From Caulobacter sp. CCUG 60055 (GTDB lineage Bacteria; Pseudomonadota; Alphaproteobacteria; Caulobacterales; Caulobacteraceae): a DNA stretch of 64,000 bases. Where the stretch lies: NCBI RefSeq assembly GCF_022750545.1, contig NZ_PUIC01000002.1, forward strand, positions 62,001-126,000, in the 5' to 3' direction. How positions within the stretch are numbered: the first letter of the stretch is position 1; the number at the start of each line of letters is the position of its first letter. The position numbers and the translations under genes are program-made. The notes below the pieces were generated by a model. It was not told the DNA's origin and did no database searches. It saw only the letters and a list, made by a program, of their open reading frames with translations. Below are positions 45,439 to 54,110 of this stretch, in pieces.

Positions 45439-47403
45439 ATGGATCGGCAAGCGACGATATCTGTCGCTCTTGGTGCGGCTAAGCTTAACCTTGAGCGTTT
45501 CGAATCCATCGAGCGCTTGAGCGAACCGTTTGAAATCGTCGTCGAAGGCTTTTCTATCGACGAGATCGATTTCCTGCCCCATCTCGGCAAGCCGGTCTCG
45601 CTCGACGTCGGCGAGGAGATGGAGCACGTCCGTTACTTCCACGGCCGGCTGATCGAGGCTTCGCTCATCAGGCACGACATCAACGGCGCGCATTACCGCC
45701 TGCTGGTCAAGCCATGGCTATCGCTGCTGAAGCACAACCGAAACTATCGGATATTCCAGGATAAGACCGTCGTCGACATCGCCAAGCAGGTGTTTTCCGA
45801 CGTCGGCATGAAGGATGTCGAGTTCGACAAGCTGACCGCCACCTACAAGCCGCGTGAGTATTGCGTCCAGTACAAGGAGAGCGACTTCAACTTCCTGTCG
45901 CGGCTGTTCGAGGACGAGGGCATCTATTATTATTTCCGTCACGAAGAAGCGGCGCACAAGCTGATCCTCTGCGACGGGAAGTCGGCCCATCAGGCCGAGC
46001 CGGGCTTTGAAAGCATCCGGCTGCTGCCGGTCGCGGGCGACGAGGACGCCATCCCCGACACCCTGTCGGAATGGTACGAGCGGGTCAGCTCGGTCAGCCA
46101 GGCCAACATCACCCTGCGCAGCTTCGACTTCACCAAGCCCCAGGACCCGGTCGAGGCCGCCAGTCAGGGCGCCGGCCAGCACCCCGGCGACGGGCTGGAG
46201 GTGTACGAGTATCTCGGCGACTTCACCGACCACGGGGTCGGGACGACCCGGGGCCAGTCGCGCCTGGCCGCCAGCCGCGCGCCGCGCCGGCTCTACAGCG
46301 GCGGCGGCGACGTGCTGGGCTTGGCCTGCGGCGGCCTGTTCACCCTGACCGAGGCCGCCGTCGACCGCTTCAATCAGGAATACCTGATCATCGGCGTGAA
46401 CCACTTCATCGAGGCCGAGAGCCATCGCAGCGGCGACGACCGCCAGGCGCGACGCGTCAACGTGGTGGCCATCCCCAGCAGCACCTTGTTCCGGCCGCCG
46501 CTGGTCACGCCCAAGCCCATCTCCAACGGCGTTGAGACCGCCACCGTCACCGGCCCGGCCGGCGAGGTGGTCTATGTCGACCAGTGGGGCAGGGTGAAGG
46601 TCCGCTTCCACTGGGACCGCTCGCCCGACCAGCCGGGCAAGACCTCGTGTTGGATGCGCGTGTCGCACCATTCGGCCGGTGAGGGCTTCGGCAATGTCGA
46701 CCTGCCGCGGGTGGGGCAGGAGGTCATCGTCGACTTCCTCAACGGCGACCCGGACCATCCGATCATCACCGGCCGCGTGTACAACGGCGGGCGCAAGCAC
46801 ACCTACGACCTGCCGGCCCAGAAGACCCGCTCGCTCTGGCGCACCCAGACCATCGGACAGTCGGGCGACTACAGCGGGGCCGAGAAGCCGCCGCCCAAGA
46901 ACAGCAAGGGCTTCAACGAGATCCGGCTCGAGGACAAGGGCGGCTCCGAGGAGATCTACATCCACGCCCAGCGCGAGATGGTGCGCGACGTCATGCTCGA
47001 CGACACCCTGACCGTGCAGCGCGATCGCAAGACCCGCGTCGGCCGCGACCGCGTCACCGCGATCAAGCAGCACGAGACCGTCACCGTCGAGACCGGCGAC
47101 GAGACCCACGAGGTCAGCAAGGGCAAGCGCACCACCACCATCGAGAAGGACGACGCCGCCACCGTGCGGTCGGGCAACTACAGCCTCAAGGTCGACAAGG
47201 GCGCGGTGACGATCGAGGCCATGCAGAGCATCACGCTCAAGGTCGGGTCGAGCACCGTGGTGATCGATCCCTCCAGCATCACGCTCAAGGCGATGACGAT
47301 CACCGGCGAGGCCCAGGTCCTGCACCAGGCCAAAGGCGCGATGGCCGAGGTCACGGGTTCGGCCATGACCACGGTCAAGGGCGGCATCGTCAAGATCAAC
47401 TAG
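45439..47403 (+). CDS. vgrG: T6SS spike protein VgrG (TssI)
   Basis: 654 residues with AGGAG seven bases before the ATG. A gp27-like half has RYFHGRLIEASLI, YRIFQDKTVVDIAKQVF and ESDFNFLSRLFEDEGIYYYF. A gp5-like OB domain has VYVDQWGRVKVRFHWDRS and NVDLPRVGQEVIVDFLNGDP, and a C-terminal beta-helix has ETVTVETGDE and ITLKVGSSTVVID. It ends directly after the beta-helix, so it carries no C-terminal effector domain and would deliver cargo through PAAR proteins or partners. It leads the vgrG/DUF/fha unit. Confidence 0.97.
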   Translation: MDRQATISVALGAAKLNLERFESIERLSEPFEIVVEGFSIDEIDFLPHLGKPVSLDVGEEMEHVRYFHGRLIEASLIRHDINGAHYRLLVKPWLSLLKHNRNYRIFQDKTVVDIAKQVFSDVGMKDVEFDKLTATYKPREYCVQYKESDFNFLSRLFEDEGIYYYFRHEEAAHKLILCDGKSAHQAEPGFESIRLLPVAGDEDAIPDTLSEWYERVSSVSQANITLRSFDFTKPQDPVEAASQGAGQHPGDGLEVYEYLGDFTDHGVGTTRGQSRLAASRAPRRLYSGGGDVLGLACGGLFTLTEAAVDRFNQEYLIIGVNHFIEAESHRSGDDRQARRVNVVAIPSSTLFRPPLVTPKPISNGVETATVTGPAGEVVYVDQWGRVKVRFHWDRSPDQPGKTSCWMRVSHHSAGEGFGNVDLPRVGQEVIVDFLNGDPDHPIITGRVYNGGRKHTYDLPAQKTRSLWRTQTIGQSGDYSGAEKPPPKNSKGFNEIRLEDKGGSEEIYIHAQREMVRDVMLDDTLTVQRDRKTRVGRDRVTAIKQHETVTVETGDETHEVSKGKRTTTIEKDDAATVRSGNYSLKVDKGAVTIEAMQSITLKVGSSTVVIDPSSITLKAMTITGEAQVLHQAKGAMAEVTGSAMTTVKGGIVKIN

Positions 47404-47411
47404 GACCGCCG

Positions 47412-47969
47412 ATGAGACGCTGGAAGCAGGTGAAATGGACCGAGGCCGGCCAGGTCGCCGCGATTCTGGGCTGGCCGGCGTCGAAGCACGACGCCGAACC
47501 GCCGGAGGCGGCCTTCGACCGCCTGCGCGCCGAGGGGCGCGACGACGACGCGGCGCTGTTCCTGGGCCAGGCGCTGCCCCGGTTCGAGGCGGTGGCCTGG
47601 GCGGCCCAGTCGGTGCGCCGGCTGGCCCCGGTCGATGCGCCGGAGGGCGACGCCCAGGCGCTGAAGGCGGCCTTGCTGTGGTTGCAGGACCCTAGCGAGC
47701 TTCGCCGACGGGCGGCCTTCGACGCCGCGGCCGGGGCGGGCGACGCCAGCCCCCATCGCATGTGCGCCCTGGCGGTGTTCTTTTCCGGCGGATCGCTGGC
47801 GCCGGCCGACCTCGCGCCGTTGCCGGCGCCCAAGGACGCGGCGGGCAAGTTCGCGGCCGGGGCGGTGCTGACCGCGGCGACCCGCAGCGGCCGCCGCCAG
47901 GAGGGGCTGCGCGACGCTCTGGCGCTCGGCGACGAACTGGCCAAGGGGGGTGAGACCGCTCGTTCATGA
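47412..47969 (+). CDS. Conserved T6SS-linked protein between vgrG and fha (DUF6931-like)
   Basis: 185 residues, 8 bases after vgrG; its stop overlaps the start of the FHA gene (ATGA). It is an alpha-helical cytoplasmic protein with SVRRLAP, LKAALLWLQDPSELRRRAAF and a C-terminal AVLTAATRSGRRQEGLRDAL. The composition and position match a small family found in alphaproteobacterial T6SS loci (I recall it as DUF6931, not verified). It has no enzymatic motifs. It may be a VgrG chaperone/adaptor or an Fha partner. Confidence 0.7.
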   Translation: MRRWKQVKWTEAGQVAAILGWPASKHDAEPPEAAFDRLRAEGRDDDAALFLGQALPRFEAVAWAAQSVRRLAPVDAPEGDAQALKAALLWLQDPSELRRRAAFDAAAGAGDASPHRMCALAVFFSGGSLAPADLAPLPAPKDAAGKFAAGAVLTAATRSGRRQEGLRDALALGDELAKGGETARS

Positions 47970-49357
47970 TGCTTGTCCTGACCATCAAGAGCCTCGACCA
48001 GTTGGAGAATGGCGAGGCCGCCCGCCTGACGCTGGACCGGCATGGCGCGCGCATCGGCCGCTCTCCGCACATGGACTGGTGCCTGCCCGACCGGCGCAGC
48101 TACATCTCCTCAGCCCACTGCGAGATCGAATACCGCGAAGGGGCCTACTGGCTGGTCGACCGCAGCACCAACGGCACCTTCGTCAACCGCTCGCCCTCGC
48201 GGCTGGCCGCGCCGCATCCCATCGCCGACGGCGACGTCATCCTGATCGGCCACTACGAGATCGAGGCCCGCCTTGACGGCGCGGTGCGGCAGGACGCCTC
48301 CGAAGCCGCGCCGCCGGCCTGGGGCGGATGGGACAGCCATGCCGGCCGCGAACCGGTCGGCGTCGATCCGTCGAAATGGGACCAGCCCGCCCCCCGCGCG
48401 GCGATCAGCGGCCTGGGGTCGGCGTCCAGCGCCTGGGCCGCGCCGCGTGTCGAGCCGCCCCCGCCGCCCCCGTCTTCGGCCTGGGTTTCGGCCCCGCCGC
48501 CGGGCGATCCGCCCTCGGCCTGGTCGAGCGAGCCGCCGGCCGCAGCCCCGCCGTCGGCGATCGACGTCTGGGGCCAACTCGCCGCCACCAACGAGGTCGA
48601 CTGGGCGCGGGGCGGCTTCGGCTCGCCGGCGCCCGCCTTCCAGGACGCCGCGCCCGCCTCGCCGCCCGCCGCCGCCTGGGGCGCTCCGTCCCCATCGCCG
48701 CCGCCGCCCGCCCCGCCGCAACGGGCGGCCCGTCCCGCCTCGCCGCCCGCGCAGGCCTCGGACGGCGCCGAATGGAGCGCCTTCCTGCAGGGCGCCGGCC
48801 TCCGGCCCGACGACTTGCAAGGCTCGCGTCCGGAAGCGTTCGCCGCCGCCGGCGCGCTGCTCCGCCGCCTGGTCGGCGGCATGGTGGTGATGATGGAGGC
48901 GCGCGCCCGGGCCAAGGCCCAGATGGGGGCCCAGAACACCAGCCTGGAGTTCGACGGCAACAATCCGCTGAAGTTCGCCCGTTCGGCCGAGCGGGCCCTG
49001 GCCCAGATGCTCAACCAGCCCGACCGGGGATTCATGCCGGCGGATCGCGCTGTCGAGGACGCCTTCCGCGACCTGCAGGCCCACCAACTGGCCACCCTGA
49101 CGGCGATGCAGGGCGCCCTGGCGGCCACCCTGGACCGTTTCTCGCCGGCGGCGATCCGGGCGCGGGCCGAGACCACGGGCCTGTTGTCCAAGATCGTGCC
49201 CGGCGCGCGCGCCGCCACCCTGTGGCAGGCCTATGAGCGCGAGTTCGAGGGGGTGAACAAGGGATCCGACGAAGCCTTCATGGAGGTCTTCGCCAAGGAG
49301 TTCCGCGAGGCCTACGAGCGCATAGCCGGCGAGATGAAGGCCAGGAGCGAGCGGTGA
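47966..49357 (+). CDS. tagH: T6SS FHA-domain protein Fha/TagH
   Basis: 463 residues from the ATG at 47966. The N-terminal FHA domain keeps the phosphothreonine-binding residues: GARIGR (31-32 GR), SSAH (S49, H51) and NGT (69-71). A long Pro/Ala/Trp-rich linker of about 180 residues follows. The C-terminal TagH/ImpI domain has LQGAGLRPDDL, NPLKFARSAERALAQML and FMEVFAKEFREAYERI. In the threonine phosphorylation pathway Fha binds phosphorylated TssL or itself to activate assembly. The gene is convergent with the phosphatase gene pppA. Confidence 0.95.
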   Translation: MMLVLTIKSLDQLENGEAARLTLDRHGARIGRSPHMDWCLPDRRSYISSAHCEIEYREGAYWLVDRSTNGTFVNRSPSRLAAPHPIADGDVILIGHYEIEARLDGAVRQDASEAAPPAWGGWDSHAGREPVGVDPSKWDQPAPRAAISGLGSASSAWAAPRVEPPPPPPSSAWVSAPPPGDPPSAWSSEPPAAAPPSAIDVWGQLAATNEVDWARGGFGSPAPAFQDAAPASPPAAAWGAPSPSPPPPAPPQRAARPASPPAQASDGAEWSAFLQGAGLRPDDLQGSRPEAFAAAGALLRRLVGGMVVMMEARARAKAQMGAQNTSLEFDGNNPLKFARSAERALAQMLNQPDRGFMPADRAVEDAFRDLQAHQLATLTAMQGALAATLDRFSPAAIRARAETTGLLSKIVPGARAATLWQAYEREFEGVNKGSDEAFMEVFAKEFREAYERIAGEMKARSER

Positions 49358-49360
49358 GGC

Positions 49361-49379
49361 CCGGCCGCCCGGCGGCCGG
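49361..49379. terminator. GC-rich hairpin between convergent fha and pppA
   Basis: CCGGCCGCC and GGCGGCCGG are perfect 9-bp arms around a single C (the effective loop is larger). It fills the 22-base space between the two stop codons, but no T-run follows on either strand. It would act on both convergent transcripts. Confidence 0.5.
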
Positions 49380-50120
49380 CTAGGCCAGGGCCAGCAAGGT
49401 GGTCTCGTCGCAATTGACCACCACGACGCTGACATTGTCGGGAGCGCCGCGGTCCAGGCAGGTGGCGACCAGCTGGTCGGCCGTCTCGGCCGGGTTGCCG
49501 CGCGCGAGCACGGTGGCCAGTTCGGCGTCGGGAATGGTGCGGGTGAGGCCGTCGCTGCACAGCAGGAACACGTCGCCGACCCTGGCCTCGTCCGACACCG
49601 CGTCCAGCTCCAGAGTGGGGCTCACTCCCACGGCCCGCGACAGCACGTGGGCCATCGGGTGGTTCTCGGCCTCCTCGGGGGTCAGCCGGCCGGCCGTCAC
49701 CATGTCCTGGACCTGGGAGTGGTCGACGGTGAGCTGGTAGAGCGTGCCGGCCCGCAACAGATAGCAGCGGCTGTCGCCGGCCCAGAACACCGCGAAGCGA
49801 TTGCCGCGCAGCAGGAGCGCCACCACGGTCGAGCCCATCGGATGGCTGGCCGACCGGGCCCAGATGCGTTCGTTGGCCTGATGCACGGCGGCGGCGGCGG
49901 CGGCGGCGGCTTCCTCGAACTCCCCCGGCAGCACCGCGGCCTCCAGCGCCGTGGTGATGGTCTTGGACGACCACTTGCCGTGCGCGTGCCCGCCCATGCC
50001 GTCGGCCACCGCCCACAGGCCCTGGTCCGGGCGCGCCAGCACGTGGTCTTCGTTGTCGCTGCGCACTTTCCCGGGATGGGTCAGGGTGGCGTCGTGGAAC
50101 CGCAAACTCCCGTCGTCCAT
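49380..50120 (-). CDS. pppA: T6SS PP2C-type protein phosphatase PppA
   Basis: 246 residues. PPM/PP2C motifs are complete: THPGKVRSDNED, ADGMGGHAHG (metal-binding Asp), MGSTVVALLL, FWAGDSRCYLLR, LTVDHSQVQDMV, LCSDGLTRTI and GAPDNVSVVVV. PppA reverses PpkA phosphorylation and turns the system off. It lies 9 bases after tagF; in Agrobacterium the two are fused, here they are separate. Being convergent with the FHA gene and operon-linked to tssK/L/M keeps the switch components close. Confidence 0.96.
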   Translation of the reverse strand: MDDGSLRFHDATLTHPGKVRSDNEDHVLARPDQGLWAVADGMGGHAHGKWSSKTITTALEAAVLPGEFEEAAAAAAAAVHQANERIWARSASHPMGSTVVALLLRGNRFAVFWAGDSRCYLLRAGTLYQLTVDHSQVQDMVTAGRLTPEEAENHPMAHVLSRAVGVSPTLELDAVSDEARVGDVFLLCSDGLTRTIPDAELATVLARGNPAETADQLVATCLDRGAPDNVSVVVVNCDETTLLALA

Positions 50121-50129
50121 AAGCAGCTC

Positions 50130-50681
50130 CTATAGGGTCATGACCCGAGTTATCAGGTCGGCGGGCGGCTGGCAGGCAACTATATCGAGCGACGAATCCG
50201 GCAGCCAGAAACGTCCTTCACTTTCTGACTCGGCAATTGATTCCATTGTCTGAAAGTCATCTTGCGCGCTCAAGACGGCCGCGTCGATGTCGGCGGCGGT
50301 TTCGAAGGCGCGGTAGACGGCCTCCTCGGCCGTCTCGGCGACCGCGCCGCCGACCCCGTCGGGGGGCAGCGCGCCGGCCGCGCGGGCGCCGAGCACGATG
50401 ACGAAACGCCGGCCGGCCGTGTCGATCGAGGCGGCGACGACCCCGGCGCGCCAACCGGTTCCGAACGGGCCGGGCCCGAAGGCGAAGCGCAGGGGGCGGG
50501 CGGCGTCGTGGCGGGCCTCGAACGCTTCGCCGAGCGTCTCCCGCGCCGCCTGGAGGCCGGCGCTCGACCAGGCGTCCCAGGCCTCGCGCTCGGCGGCCGG
50601 CAGCCCCCGGGCGACGAAGTCGCCGTGGGTCGGCAGCTTGCCGAAGGCGAAGGCCTGGAGGCTCAGAGCTTGGACGGGCAT
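50130..50681 (-). CDS. tagF: T6SS post-translational repressor TagF (ImpM)
   Basis: 183 residues from the ATG at 50681, starting inside tssM (19-base overlap). The DUF2094/ImpM domain has FGKLPTHGDFVARG, WSSAGLQAARETLGE, FAFGPGPFGTGWRAGVV and a C-terminal SEGRFWLPDSS. TagF represses T6SS activity, in Pseudomonas and Agrobacterium by acting on Fha. It is placed between tssM and pppA. Confidence 0.93.
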   Translation of the reverse strand: MPVQALSLQAFAFGKLPTHGDFVARGLPAAEREAWDAWSSAGLQAARETLGEAFEARHDAARPLRFAFGPGPFGTGWRAGVVAASIDTAGRRFVIVLGARAAGALPPDGVGGAVAETAEEAVYRAFETAADIDAAVLSAQDDFQTMESIAESESEGRFWLPDSSLDIVACQPPADLITRVMTL

Positions 50682-53600
50682 CGGAAGGACCACAGCCCCC
50701 CACGGCCGAACGGGTTCTTGTCCGAGGGCAGGGTTATCTTGAGGGCGAAGAACTGCGCGCCCTGGCCGAAGGTCGCCTTGACCGCGTTGGGACCCGCGTT
50801 CTCCTTCTGGGCGGCGTCCATCAGCCGGAACAGCGCCCAGACCCCCTGGCCGTCGAAGCGGCGCACCTCCGTGGTTCCGGAATAGAGGACCACATGGGCC
50901 TCGGGCAGGTTGGACGGCGCCCACATCACCGGCTTGGCCCCGACGGTGTTGGGCTCGAAGCGGTAGGTCGCGCCGCCGGCCGAGAATTCGGCGGCGGTCA
51001 CGGCGCCGCCGAAGCCGGCCGCCTCGACCTTGATCGGCAGGCCGGAGGTCAGCAGGTCGCGGATCTGCCCGGCCTTCTGGAACTGCTCGGCGCTGGCCGG
51101 ATCGAGCGCGGCGGCCACCGGGTCTTCCGTGCGCCAGCGCCAGACGGGACCCGAGGTGACCAGCAGCGCCTGCAGGCGGTCGTGCACGAAGCTGTCGAAC
51201 TGGCCGTTGAGGCCGAAGATCCGCATCATGTCCGCCGCCGTCGCATCGTTCTGGGCCGCGCCGTAGAACGGATAGCGGTTGTCGCTGGCGCCCCGGCAGG
51301 CGCCCGACAGGTTGGCGGCGTATTCCTGGCCGATGGCGTTCTGGGCCGAAGACACCGCCGCGCCCTTGCCGCTCTGGGTGGCCGCCGCCACGAAGCCCTG
51401 AAGTTGGGCCGGCGCGGTGACGCCGGAGGTCGCCACCTGGCCCAGGGCGCTGGCCAGCTGTCCCTGGGCGGAGACGCCGCCGAGGCCGCCGCCGGCCACG
51501 CCCGCGGCCATGTTGGCCGAGGCGGCCTGTTTCACGGCGGCCAGGAAGTCGTCGACCGGCGCCGCGCCCTTGCCGTCGCCGACATAGTCGGTCAGCGGGC
51601 GGAAGTAGTCGGAGATGGTCTTGCCAGCGTCGACCCCGCCGGAATCCATGGCGGCGTCGGCGGCCTTGGCCAGTTTCTGGAACTTGCTCGGGACCTTGAT
51701 CGCCGGCTTGCTGAACGTGGTGTTCTTGCGCACCTCCAGCAGCAGCACCTTCAGCGGCGAGGGCGCGCGGGTGAAGGCGCCCAGGGCGGCGGGATTGGTG
51801 AAGTAGTCGGCCGGCTTCAGGCTCTGAACCACGCTGTCCCAGGCGGCGATGTATTCCTTGGCGTACAGGGCCGCCACGCCCGGCTTGACCTGGGCGATCT
51901 GCCCGCGGATCGCGGCCTTGTCGGCGTCGCCGCCCATCACCCACAGGTCCTTCTCGAGGTCGGCGGCCACGGTCTGCAGGCCGGGCTGGTAGGCGCGCTC
52001 GAAGCCCTTGCTGGTGAAGAAGTAGGGCACGGTCAGCTGCATGACCGCGTCGCCGTTCAGGAAGGCCTGGCGGTCGCCGCTGGCCAGCACCGAGTCGGCG
52101 CGCCAGTCGGCCTCGTCGGTCGCCGCCGCCTTCTGGCGCAGGATGGCGTAGGCGCGGTCGGCCAGGGACAGGGTCTGCACCGAGGCGCGGGCGGATTCGA
52201 TCAGCGCCCCGTCCAGCGGGGCCTCGCGGCCGGGCCAGACCCGGCCCAGCTGCGGATCGGCCAGCAGGGCGTCCAGGTGGCCGGCGAGCTCCTCGCGCAC
52301 CTTGGCCCGGTCGGCGCCCGGCAGGGCGTTCTCGGCCCAGTCGTCGGTGACCCAGGCCTTGACCGCCTTGGGATCGAGCGGCCCCTGGCCGCCCAGCATC
52401 AGATAGACCTTGAGCGGCTCGTAGATCTTGAGCGGCTCCTGGGCGTGAGCCTGCATGTAGTGTTCGAGGCGCAGCAGGATGCGCGGCAACAGGATGCGTT
52501 GCAGGGATTCCAGATAGGCCTGCTTGGCCGCCTTGGCGTGGCCGCCCTGGAACAGGCCGAAGCCCATGGTCAGCGGCGTCCCGCCCTTGGCCTGGTCCCC
52601 ATAGCCGCGCGGCAGGTCGTGCAGGGCGCGGAGCAGGGACAGGGACTGTTCCAGGTCGGGGTCGCTGTCGCGCACCTCCACCAGGTCGACGCCGGTTTCG
52701 CGCACCTCGGTTCCGACGTTCTGCGAGCCGGTCAGCAGCTGGTTCTGCAAAGCGTGGTTGCGCACGAAGCTGACCGTCCACAGGGCGATGATCGCCGCCG
52801 AGACCGCCGCCACGCCGGCCACGCCGGCGATCAGGGCCGTGCGCCGCCGGGCCCGCGCCTTGGGGTCGCTCTGCACCAGGCCCGCCTCGGCGAAGATCAC
52901 TTCCTTGAGCAGGCGGTTGAGGAAGTAGGCGCGGCCGCCCTGGCCGCCCTGGCCGCCGCGCGCCGTCTGCGGGGCGTCGTAGACCGCCGCCACGCCGCCC
53001 AGGATGCGGTCGAGCGGCGCGCCTTCCTGGACGCCGCTGGTGAAGTAGAAGCCCCGCACCATCGGCGGGGTGTCCTGGTCGGCCGTCAGGGCTCCTTCGA
53101 CGAAGCGGGCGAGGCGCGCGCGAAGCGAGGCCACCTGCGAGGGGAAGCCGAGGATCAGGCTGCGGCGGCGCGGGTCGCCTTCTTCCTGCAGGCGCTTGGC
53201 GACGCGGTCGGCCAGCGCCTGGACCACGCCGTCGAACTCGGCCAGCAGAGCGTCGAGCCCGACCGGCGCGCCCAGCGGCAGGGTGGCGCCGAGGATGGCC
53301 CGCCGGCCCTCGACGTCGAGGTCGTCGAAGAACTCGCTGAAGCCGGCCAGCAGGTCGGCCTTGGTGAACAGCAGATAGACCGGAGCGGAGACTTCCAGCG
53401 TGCGGCGCAGTTCGGCCAGGCGGCGGCGGACGGCGGCGGCGTGGTCGTCGAGCCGGGCGCGGTCGGAATTGAGGATCTCGTCGAGGCCGATGGCGACCAG
53501 CACGCCGTTGATCGGCTGCAGCGGCCGGGTGCGGCGCAACAGCTTCAGGAAGCTGTCCCAGCCCTGCTGGTCGACCGACGCGTCCGAGGTCTGGGTGGTG

Positions 53601-54103
53601 TAGCGGCCGGCGGTGTCGACCAGCACGGCCTCGTCGGCGAACCAGAAATCGAGATTGCGCGTGCCGCCGACGCCCTTGAGCGCGGCGTCGGAGAACGGGA
53701 ACTGCACGCCCGACTTGAGCAGGGCCGTGGTCTTGCCGGCCCCCGGCGGGCCGATGATGACGTACCAGGGACGGGCGTAGAGATAGTCGCGCTTGTCGCC
53801 GGTCGCGGTCTTCAGGCCGGCCAGGGCCGAGCGCATCCGGCCGGACAGGGCCTCGGCCTCGGCGTCGCCGGGATTGGCGGCGGCCAGCTCCCTGGCGATC
53901 TCGGCGGCGGCCCGCCGGGCCTTGATCGCCCGCAGGATCGCGAAGACGCCCCAGGTCGCGGCGATCAGCGCCACGACCAGGACCCGCACCCACCACGGCC
54001 GCATGAAGGGCGCGACGAGCGGCAGGACGAAGACCAGCAGCACCGCGACGAGGATCGCCGCGAGGCCGGTAAGCAGCCACCAGTTCAGGAAGAAGCGCTT
54101 CAT
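50663..54103 (-). CDS. tssM: T6SS membrane complex protein TssM (IcmF)
   Basis: 1146 residues. Two N-terminal TM helices (about 9-32 and 38-58) precede a cytoplasmic GTPase-like domain with an intact Walker A GPPGAGKTT (118-126) and LVDTAGRY. A third TM is near 420-445 (VAAVSAAIIALWTVSFV). The large periplasmic part follows, with IcmF/DUF1215 and TssM C-terminal regions. With no TssJ encoded nearby, its C-terminal periplasmic tip must reach the outer membrane by another partner. It starts 7 bases after tssL. Confidence 0.97.
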   Translation of the reverse strand: MKRFFLNWWLLTGLAAILVAVLLVFVLPLVAPFMRPWWVRVLVVALIAATWGVFAILRAIKARRAAAEIARELAAANPGDAEAEALSGRMRSALAGLKTATGDKRDYLYARPWYVIIGPPGAGKTTALLKSGVQFPFSDAALKGVGGTRNLDFWFADEAVLVDTAGRYTTQTSDASVDQQGWDSFLKLLRRTRPLQPINGVLVAIGLDEILNSDRARLDDHAAAVRRRLAELRRTLEVSAPVYLLFTKADLLAGFSEFFDDLDVEGRRAILGATLPLGAPVGLDALLAEFDGVVQALADRVAKRLQEEGDPRRRSLILGFPSQVASLRARLARFVEGALTADQDTPPMVRGFYFTSGVQEGAPLDRILGGVAAVYDAPQTARGGQGGQGGRAYFLNRLLKEVIFAEAGLVQSDPKARARRRTALIAGVAGVAAVSAAIIALWTVSFVRNHALQNQLLTGSQNVGTEVRETGVDLVEVRDSDPDLEQSLSLLRALHDLPRGYGDQAKGGTPLTMGFGLFQGGHAKAAKQAYLESLQRILLPRILLRLEHYMQAHAQEPLKIYEPLKVYLMLGGQGPLDPKAVKAWVTDDWAENALPGADRAKVREELAGHLDALLADPQLGRVWPGREAPLDGALIESARASVQTLSLADRAYAILRQKAAATDEADWRADSVLASGDRQAFLNGDAVMQLTVPYFFTSKGFERAYQPGLQTVAADLEKDLWVMGGDADKAAIRGQIAQVKPGVAALYAKEYIAAWDSVVQSLKPADYFTNPAALGAFTRAPSPLKVLLLEVRKNTTFSKPAIKVPSKFQKLAKAADAAMDSGGVDAGKTISDYFRPLTDYVGDGKGAAPVDDFLAAVKQAASANMAAGVAGGGLGGVSAQGQLASALGQVATSGVTAPAQLQGFVAAATQSGKGAAVSSAQNAIGQEYAANLSGACRGASDNRYPFYGAAQNDATAADMMRIFGLNGQFDSFVHDRLQALLVTSGPVWRWRTEDPVAAALDPASAEQFQKAGQIRDLLTSGLPIKVEAAGFGGAVTAAEFSAGGATYRFEPNTVGAKPVMWAPSNLPEAHVVLYSGTTEVRRFDGQGVWALFRLMDAAQKENAGPNAVKATFGQGAQFFALKITLPSDKNPFGRGGLWSFRCPSKL

Positions 54104-54110
54104 TGTTCGC

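Noticed and set aside
45439-47403. C-terminal effector domain on VgrG
   Set aside because: The protein ends straight after the beta-helix repeats with no extra domain.
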